A stretch of 44,266 nt of DNA from Anaerolineales bacterium (lineage in GTDB: Bacteria; Chloroflexota; Anaerolineae; Anaerolineales; UBA6663), in contig JADZEK010000184.1 in NCBI GenBank assembly GCA_020850595.1, positions 1 through 44,266 of the forward strand. Reading direction: 5' to 3'. A program made the position numbers and the translations under genes. Numbering within the stretch: position 1 is the first letter of the stretch; the number at the start of each line of letters is the position of its first letter. Of this stretch, positions 8,387 to 15,893 are shown piece after piece. Below the pieces are notes generated by a model. That model saw only the letters and a list, made by a program, of their open reading frames with translations. It searched no databases and was not told where the DNA came from.

Positions 8387-9460
8387 TTAGGGTAAGGGTG
8401 GTAAAGGCACAAAGGGCGGCAGCCGGCGGGCGGCGGCGGCGAGCGCCGGGCGCAGCCAGACTTCGTCGAAGGCTTCGGCGCGGGCCGCAAACACGGCGCG
8501 CGGCACGCTGACCGACCAGGGCAGCATCTCCTGCAAGAAGCGCCAGAGCAGCGCGCTATCCCAGAGGGCGGCCCAGTCGGCGTCGGACCAGCGGCGGTTG
8601 AGCAGCCGGGCGATCTCGCGGCGGTAGCGGGCGGCCAGGCGGTCGGCCGGGGCGGGCAACTCGCCGTTGGCCCACTCGGTGGTCTTGATCATCACCACCA
8701 GGTCGAGCACGCCGGGACCGATGGCAGCCAACTGCCAATCGAGCACGATCAGGTCGCCGTCGGCGTCGCGCACGAGGTTGCCGGCCCAGAACTCGCCATG
8801 CAGCAGGGTGGCGGGCAGAGCGCGCAGCGGGGCGGCGAGGCGCTCGGCCTGCGAGATCATCTGGCCGATGGTGCCCAAGATTTGTGGCGAGGCGGCGATG
8901 CACGGCGGCCATTCGTCGCGCACGACCTGGCCGAGCGCCTGCGCGGCGCTGTAGACGTGCACCTCGAAGTCAAGCGTGAACGGGCGGGCCAGCCAGGGGT
9001 AGGCCGAGAGGTCGTCGGCCAAATCCCAAAAGCGCTCGTGCAGCCGGGCGAGCAGCGCCAGGGCCTGCCCAAAGGTGTTCAGATCCCACGGGGCAGGCGC
9101 TTCGGCCTCGACCGCTTCGAGCACCAGCCAACTGCCGGCCTGGTCGGCGGCGATGAGGGCCGGGGTGGGCATGGGCAGGTGGGCGGCCAGCGCCCGATAG
9201 AGGCCCGCCTCGCGCACGCCGGGGTTGGAAAGCCCGGGCCGCAGCGCCTCGAGCAGCTCTTTGACCACGCAGTCGAGGCTGAAGGTCTCGCCGCCGAGGC
9301 GGTAGGTGACGCGCAAGCCGCGCACGCCGGAGGCGGCCCGGCCGGGCAGGCGCAGCTGGGCCAGCGGCTGCTCGCTCAGGCCGGCGACCTGCAGGGCCGG
9401 CTCCGCCAAATAGCGGCGCAGCCCAGCGGTCAACTCTGCGGTAGAAAAAGGCCAGGCCAC
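8387..9460 (-). CDS. Phosphotransferase, APH/choline-kinase-like, with HGE variant catalytic loop
   Basis: 357 aa. A protein-kinase-like phosphotransferase fold is shown by LLHGEFWAGNL (the Brenner loop, normally HGDxxxxN) and VLDWQLAAIG (the Mg-binding DxD/DFG equivalent), followed by helices rich in Trp and Leu. The catalytic Asp of the loop is Glu here. The substrate is unknown: the family covers small molecules (aminoglycosides, choline, homoserine, ecdysteroids), and an antibiotic-resistance role should not be assumed. It lies 10 nt after the ParB-like gene in the same operon. Confidence 0.75.
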   Translation of the reverse strand: MAWPFSTAELTAGLRRYLAEPALQVAGLSEQPLAQLRLPGRAASGVRGLRVTYRLGGETFSLDCVVKELLEALRPGLSNPGVREAGLYRALAAHLPMPTPALIAADQAGSWLVLEAVEAEAPAPWDLNTFGQALALLARLHERFWDLADDLSAYPWLARPFTLDFEVHVYSAAQALGQVVRDEWPPCIAASPQILGTIGQMISQAERLAAPLRALPATLLHGEFWAGNLVRDADGDLIVLDWQLAAIGPGVLDLVVMIKTTEWANGELPAPADRLAARYRREIARLLNRRWSDADWAALWDSALLWRFLQEMLPWSVSVPRAVFAARAEAFDEVWLRPALAAAARRLPPFVPLPPLP

Positions 9461-9470
9461 GGCGGTTGGC

Positions 9471-10367
9471 TCACGCCGGCCCTAACGCGTCGGGCGGCGC
9501 CTGTGTAGACTGCCGGAAATACAGCCGCACGAATTCCTCCGCGACCTGCCCCGGCTCCACAAGATCGGCCTGGCCCTGGGTCACCAGATAGTGGCGGTGG
9601 TCCATCACCCACAGATAGAAGTCGGCTTCGGTGCGGCGCGGGAACGCTGTGAGGAGGCCGCTCCGGCCGATGACGTCCATCACGGGCAGGTAGACCGTAT
9701 CATACCAGTGTTCGACCGCTTCGGTTTCCGACACATCGCGCTGGAAGTCGAGGCCCATGAAGTAGCGGTGGACGGCGAGGTGCTCCAGCAGCCGGTCGTA
9801 GCCGCCCAGGATGGTGACGGTGAGGACGGCGCCGGGCCGCAGCCGGTCGAGGCTGGTGCGTTCGAGGAACTCGACCGCCGCGCCGAGCACTTCCAGGTCG
9901 TCGGGCTGGAGGCCGGGCGTGACCGGGACCTTGACCTGGCACTCGCGCACCTCGGCGTCAATGTACTCCTGACCGTTCTCGCGCGCCACCGACACGCGGT
10001 GGTTGCCGTCTACCACGAAGTAGACCGCGCCGACTTTGTAGAGCAGCACGGGCGGCAGGCTGACTTCGTCGTACCAGGCGCGCGAGACGCGCTGCCAGCG
10101 GTCGGCGGTGTGGGTCTGGGTGGGCAGGAAGGCGCGGTCGAAGTCGTTGTAGCGGTTGACGCTGCCGACGATCTGGTCGAGGCGCACGGTCTGCACACCG
10201 CGGTAGATGGGGCCGCCGATGCGCAGCTTTTCGCGAACGGCCTCGAAGGCCAGCAAGGTGTTGGGCCGCCCGGTGAGCAGCGCCAGGAGGTCGCGGAAGG
10301 CAGCCTTGGCGCGGGCGGCGTTGAAGTCGGCCTGGGCGCGGGCGCGGCTGCTAAGGCTAGCGGGCAT
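9471..10367 (-). CDS. ParB/sulfiredoxin-like domain protein
   Basis: 298 aa. The N-terminal half holds a ParB-N-like domain: LDQIVGSVNRYNDFDRAF leads into YKVGAVYFVVDGNHRVSVAR (about 110-130), where GNHRVSVAR corresponds to the conserved G(E/N)HR nucleotide-binding motif. No helix-turn-helix follows, so it is not a chromosome-partitioning ParB. The C-terminal half (about 175-290, Trp/Tyr-rich) is unrecognised. From memory, similar proteins are common in Chloroflexota and Actinomycetota, sometimes beside DUF4032. Its start overlaps the end of the metallophosphoesterase gene by 11 nt. Confidence 0.7.
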   Translation of the reverse strand: MPASLSSRARAQADFNAARAKAAFRDLLALLTGRPNTLLAFEAVREKLRIGGPIYRGVQTVRLDQIVGSVNRYNDFDRAFLPTQTHTADRWQRVSRAWYDEVSLPPVLLYKVGAVYFVVDGNHRVSVARENGQEYIDAEVRECQVKVPVTPGLQPDDLEVLGAAVEFLERTSLDRLRPGAVLTVTILGGYDRLLEHLAVHRYFMGLDFQRDVSETEAVEHWYDTVYLPVMDVIGRSGLLTAFPRRTEADFYLWVMDHRHYLVTQGQADLVEPGQVAEEFVRLYFRQSTQAPPDALGPA

Positions 10368-11055
10368 GGCCGGCCTCGGCGTCCCAATCTATCAGGCGGA
10401 AGGGGTAGACGTTGAGCACCTGGGTGTCTTTGTAACGGGTGCGCGTGGGGGTGTCGGCGCGATAGACGTGCGAGTGGCCGTGCAACAGCAGCCGCGGCCG
10501 GAAGAAGTCCATGAACGTAAGGAAGGACCGGAAGCCGGTGTGGGCCAAGTCGCTGTCGTCATGGATGCCGCGCGGGGGCGCGTGGGTGACCAGGATGTCG
10601 AGGCAACGGCCGTGGCGCAGGCGGTTGGCGAGCAGGCCGGGGGCGAGGCGCAGCAGACGGGCGCTCATCTCGCTCTCGGTGTATTGATGCACGCCTTCAT
10701 TGTTGTAGCGCATGCTGCCGCCCAGCCCGGCCAGCAGCAGCGGGGCGGCGGGCGGGTTGGCCGCGGCCGCCGCGCCGGGAGCGGCCGCGACCCAATGGGC
10801 GGCGGCGCGCGCGTCGAGCCGCTCGCAGCCTTCGGCCTGGTGAATGATGCGGCCATCGCTAAGGTATTGCTCGACCTTGTCGTGGTTGCCGGGCACGTAG
10901 TAGAGCGGCACGTCGAGCATGGTGACGATGTATTCAAGATAGTAGAACGGCAGGTCGCCGCAGCCGATAATCAGTTCCACGTCGCGGAATTGCTGGCGGA
11001 CGCGCGGGCTGTAGAGGGTTTCGACGACTTCGTCGCTGATGGCGAGGATTTTCAC
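10357..11055 (-). CDS. Metallophosphoesterase (calcineurin-like)
   Basis: 232 aa from GTG 11055, chosen because it overlaps the TGA of the upstream gene (GTGA) and opens directly on the first strand VKILAISDE; an upstream ATG would overlap that gene by 37 nt. Conserved motifs are GCGDLP, VPGNHDKV, LVTHAPP and LLHGHSH, giving most of the binuclear metal site. The first motif, normally DxH, reads SDEVVE, so one His ligand is missing. The substrate is unknown; phosphodiesterase activity is inferred from the family. It is the second gene of the operon. Confidence 0.8.
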   Translation of the reverse strand: MKILAISDEVVETLYSPRVRQQFRDVELIIGCGDLPFYYLEYIVTMLDVPLYYVPGNHDKVEQYLSDGRIIHQAEGCERLDARAAAHWVAAAPGAAAAANPPAAPLLLAGLGGSMRYNNEGVHQYTESEMSARLLRLAPGLLANRLRHGRCLDILVTHAPPRGIHDDSDLAHTGFRSFLTFMDFFRPRLLLHGHSHVYRADTPTRTRYKDTQVLNVYPFRLIDWDAEAGHAR

Positions 11056-11375
11056 CCGGGCGGCTCGTCGGCAGGGGCCGCATCCCAACTGCGGCCATAG
11101 TTGTGCTGGAGCTTGGCGAGGATGGCTTGCTCTAAATCCACACCGCTGAGGCTGGCGAGTTGGAGCAAATAGAGGGCCACGTCGGCCAGCTCGCCGGCCA
11201 ACGCAGCGGGGTCGGCCTGCTCACGCCACTGGTAAAGCTCAAGCACTTCAGCGGCTTCGATAGACAGGCTGGCGGCCAGGTTGCGCGGGGTCTGCGGGCG
11301 GCGGCTGTCGGGGGCGTACCAGCCCTTGGCGGTAACGAAAGCGTGCATGGCGTCGGTGAGGGCGCGCAGGTCCAT
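11052..11375 (-). CDS. MazG-like nucleotide pyrophosphohydrolase
   Basis: 107 aa, all-alpha NTP pyrophosphatase of the MazG/dCTPase superfamily. The metal-binding acidic signature is in SLSIEAAEVLELYQW (ExxE) and ELADVALYLLQLA (ExxD), spaced as in single-domain house-cleaning enzymes such as DCTPP1/RS21-C6. These hydrolyse non-canonical (d)NTPs to monophosphate and pyrophosphate. It is the first gene of a six-gene minus-strand operon running to 6792. A TATACT box at 11385-11390 lies only 9 nt from the ATG, predicting a leader of 1-3 nt. Confidence 0.85.
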   Translation of the reverse strand: MDLRALTDAMHAFVTAKGWYAPDSRRPQTPRNLAASLSIEAAEVLELYQWREQADPAALAGELADVALYLLQLASLSGVDLEQAILAKLQHNYGRSWDAAPADEPPG

Positions 11376-11479
11376 GACGCGCTAAGTATAGCAGAGGGGA
11401 TGTGGCCGCTGAGGACAGCGGTGGGAGGGGGCGTTGAGGACACGAGGTAAGAGGTTGGAGGTCGGAGCGGGAAAAGAGA

Positions 11480-11511
11480 CCGGCCCGCACGCGGGGTGGC
11501 GTGCGGGCCGG
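11480..11511 (-). terminator. Intrinsic terminator after the metK-CBM48 operon
   Basis: A perfect 13-bp stem (CCGGCCCGCACGC with its complement) has a 6-nt loop and, read on the minus strand, is followed by TCTCTTTTC. It lies about 40 nt past the CBM48 stop codon. Confidence 0.85.
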
Positions 11512-11549
11512 GATGAACAAGGCAGTGGGGCGGCGGGCTGCTCAGGCGG

Positions 11550-11909
11550 TTAGGCCGCGGATTTCTTGGCCGCTCTTTTGGCGGCGGCCTTAGGCACGGG
11601 CAGCGCGTCGGCCTGGGTGCTGACGAGACAGTTGTCGGAGCCGTACTCGTTGGGCACGTAGGCGTCGGCCTGCCAATCGTTGTGCCAGGCCTGCCCGTTG
11701 GCGAAGTAGCGGTATTGGTAGGTGCGGCCCTCGGCCAGCGTGACGGCGGTGGACCAGGAGCCGTCGGCGGCCGGCTGAAGCAGGTCTTGGGTGATAGACC
11801 AGTTGTTGAAGTCGCCCACCAGGGCCAGGCTGGTGACGCCGGCCAGCGCGGGCATGGTAAAGGTCACGCGCACTTTGCCGCGGCCGAGTCGGCGTTTGGT
11901 GAGCGCCAT
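11550..11909 (-). CDS. Stand-alone CBM48 glycogen-binding domain protein
   Basis: 119 aa, essentially a single CBM48/AMPK-beta-type carbohydrate-binding domain (residues 12-95). Markers are VRVTFTMP, LVGDFNNW (the classical GxFNxW), YQYRYFANGQAWHND and DAYVPNEYGSDNCLV. No catalytic domain follows; instead the tail is a basic Lys/Ala stretch (KAAAKRAAKKSAA). In the family these domains bind alpha-1,4-glucans such as glycogen. The start lies 17 nt downstream of metK with no terminator between, so it should be expressed under the metK riboswitch. Role unknown; a glycogen-sensing or tethering function is inference. Confidence 0.85.
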   Translation of the reverse strand: MALTKRRLGRGKVRVTFTMPALAGVTSLALVGDFNNWSITQDLLQPAADGSWSTAVTLAEGRTYQYRYFANGQAWHNDWQADAYVPNEYGSDNCLVSTQADALPVPKAAAKRAAKKSAA

Positions 11910-11926
11910 GTCATTCCTCCGCTACG

Positions 11927-13156
11927 CTAGGCCGGCACCCCGGCGGCGACCCCGGCGGCGGCGCGCAGGGCGGCGGCGCGGTCGGTGTTCTCCCAGGGCG
12001 CGTCTATGTCGGTGCGGCCGAAGTGGCCGTAGGCGGCGGTGCGCTGGTAGATCGGGCGGCGCAGGTTCAGGTCGCGGATGATGGCGCCGGGGCGTAGATC
12101 GAACTGCTCGGTGACCAGGCGCACGATCTCGGCGTCGTCAATCTTGCCGGTGCCGAAGGTCTCCACATTGATGCTGAGTGGGCGCGCCACGCCGATGGCG
12201 TAGGCGATTTGGATTTCGCAGCGGTCGGCCAGCCCGGCGGCGACGATGTTCTTGGCGACCCAGCGGGCGGCGTAGGCGGCCGAGCGGTCTACCTTGGTCG
12301 GGTCTTTGCCCGAGAAGGCGCCGCCGCCGTGGCGGCCCATGCCGCCGTAGGTGTCCACGATGATCTTGCGGCCGGTCAGACCGGCGTCGCCCATGGGGCC
12401 GCCGATGACGAAGCGCCCGGTGGGGTTGACGAAGATGTGGAGTTGGTCGTCGCGCAGTTCGGCCGGGATGGTGGGCAGAATGACGTGCTCGATGATAGCG
12501 GCGCGGATTTCGTCCAGGGCCAGCTCGGGGGCGTGCTGGGTGCTGATGAGCACAGTATCCACGCGCTTGGGGCGGCCGTAGCTGTATTCCACCGTCACCT
12601 GGCTCTTGCCGTCGGGCCGCAGCCAGGGCAGGGTGTTGTCTTTGCGCACGGCCGCCAGCCGGCGCGAGAGGTTGTGGGCCAGGTAGATGGGCAGCGGCAT
12701 GAGGGCGTCGGTCTCGTCGCAGGCGAAGCCGAACATCATGCCCTGGTCGCCAGCGCCGACCTTTTCGATTTGGGCTTCGGTCATCTCGCCGGCTTTGGCT
12801 TCCAGCGCGTTATCCACGCCGAGGGCGATATCGGGGCTTTGGCTGGCAATGGCGGAGGTAACGCCGCAGGTGTTGCCGTCGAAGCCCATGACGGAGGTGT
12901 TGTAGCCGATGTCTTTGACGACCTTGCGCACCAGCTCGTCGAAGTTGACGAAGGCGTTGGTGGTGATCTCGCCCAGCACCAGCACCAGGCCGGTCTTGGT
13001 GGCGGTCTCGCAGGCGACGCGGCTCATGGGGTCTTGGGCCAGGCAGGCGTCGAGCACGGCGTCGCTGATCTGGTCGCACATTTTGTCCGGGTGCCCCTCA
13101 GTCACCGATTCGGAGGTGAACAGGAGCTTGGGGGAGTTCATAAAGGTGTTGCTCAC
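11927..13156 (-). CDS. metK: S-adenosylmethionine synthetase
   Basis: 409 aa, usual family length. It makes SAM from methionine and ATP with release of PPi and Pi. Signatures are LFTSESVTEGHPDKMCDQISDAVLD (methionine/ATP-binding N-terminus, quoted in part), GAGDQGMMFGFA, GGPMGDAGLTGRKIIVDTYGG in the central domain (partial) and GGGAFSGKDPTKVDRSAAY (P-loop-like). It starts with GTG, 8 nt after AAGGAGAA, which decides the start. It is preceded by a SAM-I riboswitch with a terminator, so high SAM should switch it off. It is followed by the CBM48 gene in the same transcript. Confidence 0.98.
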   Translation of the reverse strand: MSNTFMNSPKLLFTSESVTEGHPDKMCDQISDAVLDACLAQDPMSRVACETATKTGLVLVLGEITTNAFVNFDELVRKVVKDIGYNTSVMGFDGNTCGVTSAIASQSPDIALGVDNALEAKAGEMTEAQIEKVGAGDQGMMFGFACDETDALMPLPIYLAHNLSRRLAAVRKDNTLPWLRPDGKSQVTVEYSYGRPKRVDTVLISTQHAPELALDEIRAAIIEHVILPTIPAELRDDQLHIFVNPTGRFVIGGPMGDAGLTGRKIIVDTYGGMGRHGGGAFSGKDPTKVDRSAAYAARWVAKNIVAAGLADRCEIQIAYAIGVARPLSINVETFGTGKIDDAEIVRLVTEQFDLRPGAIIRDLNLRRPIYQRTAAYGHFGRTDIDAPWENTDRAAALRAAAGVAAGVPA

Positions 13157-13174
13157 GGGCGGTTCTCCTTAGTT

Positions 13175-13211
13175 AAGCAAAAGCCCCCACTCCATACAAC
13201 AAGAGAGGGGC
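13175..13211 (-). terminator. Riboswitch expression-platform terminator
   Basis: On the minus strand GCCCC(TCTC)...(GGAG)TGGGGGC forms a hairpin followed by TTTTGCTTA, between the SAM-I aptamer and the metK ribosome-binding site. This is the OFF structure expected when SAM is bound. Confidence 0.8.
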
Positions 13212-13228
13212 GTGCTTTCCAGCGGTGA

Positions 13229-13341
13229 TCCCTCTCATCTTCCAGAAGCGCTGCATCTGCCGGAATTGGCACCCGCGCTGGATGGTCAGCCGGGTTGTCG
13301 AGGCGTCATTGGGCCGGTCCCTCTGCCTCTCTGGATAAGAG
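13229..13341 (-). ncRNA. SAM-I (S-box) riboswitch aptamer upstream of metK
   Basis: Read on the minus strand this begins CTCTTATCCAGAGAGGCAG, continues AGGGACCGGCCCAATGA, CGGCAACC-like (CTCGACAACCCGG), GGTGCCAATTCC and CAGATGCAGCG, and closes with GGAAGATGAGAGGG. These are the conserved S-box blocks in order: P1 strands CTTATC/GATGAG, the kink-turn AGGGAC, ACAACC, and the GTGCCAATTCC core. It binds SAM and controls metK through the adjacent terminator, giving negative feedback on SAM synthesis. Confidence 0.95.
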
Positions 13342-13448
13342 TAACGGAATGGAGCTTATTCGGTTGGTAAGGCGGATGATACCACCGGAAGGGGGAGGCG
13401 TCAATGAAGGGAGGTTAGAGGTCGGAGGGCAGCGCGGGGCCGAACGCC

Positions 13449-14303
13449 TCAGGCGGCGGCGGCGGGCTGCGGGGCGCGGGCCGGGCGCAGGAGCGCGAGG
13501 CCGAGGAGCACCCAGGCCGCGCCGCTGAGGGCGAAGTGCCAGACAGGGCTGCTCCACTGCCCCGGCAACAGGGCGGGCGCGCCGAACCACTCGAACGGCA
13601 GCGCGAGGATGACGGTGAGACCGAGCAGCAGGGGCAGCGCGTTGCCGCGTGGCAGCAGCCGGCCGCGCAGCGCCGCCACGCCAAACAGCCCGTAGCCCAC
13701 GCGGAGGGCGACGAAGCACAGCAGGGCGGCGATGTTCACCCATGCGCCCGAGGCGACGGAGGGCGCCGCGCCGCCCAGCCCAAAGCTCAGCCCCACCATG
13801 ACCAGCACCGCCGCGCCGCCGCCCAGGCTGAGGGCCAGCCCCAGCCGGCCCAGCCCGCCCGCGCGGGGGGCGAAGCGCAGGTAGGCGCCCAGCGCGGCTA
13901 ACGGCAGTGGGAGCAGTGACAGGAAGAACGGGATCGCGACGAACCCCACCGCCGTGTCGTCGCTCAGCAACCGAAGCTCCAGGGCGCGGCTGCCGAGCGC
14001 CGCCGCCAGCCACAGCGCCCCGACCAAAATCGTCAGCGGCCCAGCCAGCGCGATCAAGCGTGATTTGAGCATGGTCAGCCCTCCCAGGCGCAGCCACTCG
14101 GCCAACGCGGATGGGAACAGATCAAGCACGGTCGCGAGCCAGAACGCCGCCAGCCAGCCCGCGCCGCCGCGCTGGTAGGCGGCCCGGCCCGCGTCGCCAA
14201 AGGTGAGGCGCATTTGCGCGGCGTGGTCGGCCTGAAAGGGCCGCGGGTACAGGCGCAGCAGCACGCCGTAGACCTGGCCGGCGAGGCGAAAGACGGCCGG
14301 CAT
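13449..14303 (-). CDS. PadR-associated multi-pass membrane protein
   Basis: 284 aa from ATG 14303, one base after the PadR stop codon; upstream in-frame ATGs would run inside padR. The N-terminal cytosolic motif LLRLYPRPFQADHAAQMRLTFGDA resembles the (R)LYPxxFRxxYGxEM segment common in membrane proteins encoded next to PadR regulators. About seven hydrophobic segments follow (e.g. LIALAGPLTILVGALWLAAA, FFLSLLPLPLAALGAYL, NALPLLLGLTVILALPFEW). It is likely a permease-like or sensory partner; function unknown. Confidence 0.7.
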   Translation of the reverse strand: MPAVFRLAGQVYGVLLRLYPRPFQADHAAQMRLTFGDAGRAAYQRGGAGWLAAFWLATVLDLFPSALAEWLRLGGLTMLKSRLIALAGPLTILVGALWLAAALGSRALELRLLSDDTAVGFVAIPFFLSLLPLPLAALGAYLRFAPRAGGLGRLGLALSLGGGAAVLVMVGLSFGLGGAAPSVASGAWVNIAALLCFVALRVGYGLFGVAALRGRLLPRGNALPLLLGLTVILALPFEWFGAPALLPGQWSSPVWHFALSGAAWVLLGLALLRPARAPQPAAAA

Positions 14304-14304
14304 C

Positions 14305-14655
14305 TCACGCGCCGCCCAGGACGTGCTTGCCGTGGAGGACGGCCAGGGCCTGGGCGAGGCGGGCGGCTTCGGCGGCCAGCACACGCCGGCCGAAGTGGGT
14401 GAGGGCGTAGTAGCGGCGGCGCTCGTCGTCCAGCGCCGGGTCGGGGCGCTCGGTGGTGGCCGCGATGAGGCCGGCGGCCGTCATGCGCTGGAGCGCGCCG
14501 TAGAGCGAGCCGGTGCGGATGTGCATCTGGCCGTGCGTTTCGGCGGCCACGGCCTGCATGATGCCGTAGCCGTGCTTCTCGCCGTCGGCCAGGGCCAGCA
14601 GCATGTGAAAGACGGTGGGGGTGAGGGGCAAGAGGCTTTGGAGGTCGTCGGTCAT
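14305..14655 (-). CDS. PadR-family transcriptional regulator
   Basis: 116 aa from ATG 14655. It is a winged-helix PadR protein: LTPTVFHMLLALADGEKHGYGIMQAV, then IRTGSLYGALQRMTAAGLIAATTE (recognition helix and wing), DDERRRYYALTHFGRRVLAAE, and a short dimerisation helix. These are the hallmark (G)KHGYGI and xxGxLYxALxRLxxxGLI motifs, quoted in part. It should repress its own promoter, since an inverted repeat covers the -10 box at 14702-14720. It forms an operon with the following membrane protein and is divergent from a secreted dioxygenase gene. Confidence 0.92.
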   Translation of the reverse strand: MTDDLQSLLPLTPTVFHMLLALADGEKHGYGIMQAVAAETHGQMHIRTGSLYGALQRMTAAGLIAATTERPDPALDDERRRYYALTHFGRRVLAAEAARLAQALAVLHGKHVLGGA

Positions 14656-14701
14656 GGGTTCGTTTCGGCGTGCGCCAAGCCCGGAATAGCATCGCCACAA
14701 C

Positions 14702-14720
14702 TATAATTGTTACAATTATA
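14702..14720. promoter_or_regulatory. Inverted-repeat operator, probably PadR-binding
   Basis: TATAATTGT-T-ACAATTATA is a perfect 9-1-9 inverted repeat in an otherwise GC-rich region. It overlaps the padR -10 box and lies between padR and the divergent dioxygenase gene. The AT-rich palindrome fits PadR-type operators, which are often ATGT/ACAT-centred. Confidence 0.7.
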
Positions 14721-14743
14721 TTCCTACTGAAGTGTTGCGTCAA
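14715..14743 (-). promoter_or_regulatory. padR promoter
   Basis: TTGACG at 14738-14743 and TATAAT at 14715-14720 are separated by exactly 17 nt on the minus strand, a near-consensus housekeeping promoter. The -10 box is the right half of the inverted repeat, so repressor binding would block it. Confidence 0.8.
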
Positions 14744-14875
14744 GGCCCCCCGCTCTTCCCCGCCGTTCATATTTCCTAAACCTGATCTAATCACCCGCTT
14801 ATAGGATGAGGCCACTGACCGAACCTCACCGCCCCACCCCGCGCGGTACGGCGGCGCGCAACACAGGAGCCTGAC

Positions 14876-15646
14876 ATGGACAACCACGACAAGCCCATTG
14901 GCCGCCTCCGCACCCGCCGCGAGGCGCTGGCGCTGCTGGCGCTGGCGGGCGCGGGCGCACTGGCGGCCTGCACGCCGGGGGCCACGACCCCCACGACGGC
15001 CGGCGCCACCGCGACCGTGGATGTGCCGACGCAAACCGTCGCCGGCGTCACGGCGGTGACGCCGGCGTGCGTGGTGCGGCCGGAGGTGACCGAGGGGCCG
15101 TACTACGTGGACGAGGGGCTGATCCGCGCGGACATCCGCGCGGACACGGCCACGGGCGCGGTGAAGGCGGGCACGCCGCTGAAGCTGCGCTTCCTGGTCT
15201 CGCAGATCACCGCCGACAATGGCTGCGCGGCCCTGCCAGACGCGACAGTGGAGGTGTGGCATTGCGACGCGGACGGCGTGTACTCGGACGTGACCGACAC
15301 CGGCTTCGACACGACCGGGCAGGACTTTTTGCGCGGGGCGCTGGTCACCGACGCCAACGGCGTGGCGACGTTCACGACGATCTACCCCGGCTGGTACTCG
15401 AGCCGCACGGTACACATTCACTTCAAGGTGCGGCCGAACGCCAACCAGGTGCTGACGAGCCAGATTTTCTTCGACGACGCGCTGAGCGATGTGGTGTTCG
15501 AGGCCGAACCGTATGCCGGCAAGGGGCAGCGCGACACGCTGAACAGCAACGACAGCATCTATGAGGACACTCTGCTGGTGGCAGCCACCGCCACGGCCGA
15601 CGGCAGGTACGAGGCGATCTTCGCCATCGGCGTGGACCTGACCTAG
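14876..15646 (+). CDS. Secreted intradiol ring-cleavage dioxygenase-like lipoprotein
   Basis: 256 aa. The N-terminus (RTRREALALLALAGAGALAAC) has a Tat-like twin-Arg context and a lipobox Cys, followed by a Thr-rich linker. The rest is the intradiol dioxygenase beta-sandwich seen in protocatechuate 3,4-dioxygenase beta chains: PEVTEGPYYVDEGLIRADIR, VEVWHCDADGVYS (first Tyr ligand), YPGWYSSRTVHIHFKV (second Tyr and both His ligands). All four non-haem Fe(III) ligands are present, so catalysis of catechol-type substrates outside the membrane is plausible. AGGAG lies 6 nt before ATG. It is single, transcribed away from padR and closed by the terminator at 15679. Confidence 0.85.
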   Translation: MDNHDKPIGRLRTRREALALLALAGAGALAACTPGATTPTTAGATATVDVPTQTVAGVTAVTPACVVRPEVTEGPYYVDEGLIRADIRADTATGAVKAGTPLKLRFLVSQITADNGCAALPDATVEVWHCDADGVYSDVTDTGFDTTGQDFLRGALVTDANGVATFTTIYPGWYSSRTVHIHFKVRPNANQVLTSQIFFDDALSDVVFEAEPYAGKGQRDTLNSNDSIYEDTLLVAATATADGRYEAIFAIGVDLT

Positions 15647-15678
15647 CGGGCGATGAGGCGCTGGTCCAGAGCACAAAG

Positions 15679-15708
15679 CCGGCCCGGTGGAAGTGTCCAC
15701 CGGGCCGG
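15679..15708. terminator. Intrinsic terminator after the dioxygenase gene
   Basis: A perfect 13-bp stem (CCGGCCCGGTGGA with its complement) has an AGTG loop, followed on the plus strand by TTTGCTTA and flanked on the left by AAA. It terminates the plus-strand dioxygenase transcript and may also act on minus-strand readthrough from the epimerase operon. Confidence 0.85.
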
Positions 15709-15738
15709 TTTGCTTAACAGTCGGGGCGTTAGCGCGCA

Positions 15739-15765
15739 CGGCCAGGGGCGCGGCGGGCCGCCAGC
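15739..15765. repeat. Short duplication of epimerase 3' sequence
   Basis: 26 of 27 bases match 16045-16071 inside the epimerase gene (start CGGCCAGGGGC, end GGCCGCCAGC). It is in the same orientation and lies outside any gene, so it is probably a remnant of a duplicated or replaced epimerase end. Confidence 0.55.
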
Positions 15766-15776
15766 GCTCGGTTTAC

Positions 15777-15795
15777 GAACGCCCCTACGGTTGGA
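15777..15795. repeat. 19-nt direct repeat, copy A
   Basis: GAACGCCCCTACGGTTGGA is repeated exactly at 15906-15924. Confidence 0.7.
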
Positions 15796-15893
15796 GATGC
15801 GGAGCGTGAAATAAGGGGCGCGGGTAGTCCGGTGGAATCAGGACATGAGACAAGGGGGGGCTAAAACACGCCGGTCGTGGTGGCGAGTGCGAC

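Noticed and set aside
13306..14097. Alternative minus-strand frame overlapping the PadR-associated membrane protein
   Set aside because: Arg/Pro/Ala-rich with no hydrophobic pattern, and its end overlaps the riboswitch region; the other frame encodes coherent membrane helices.
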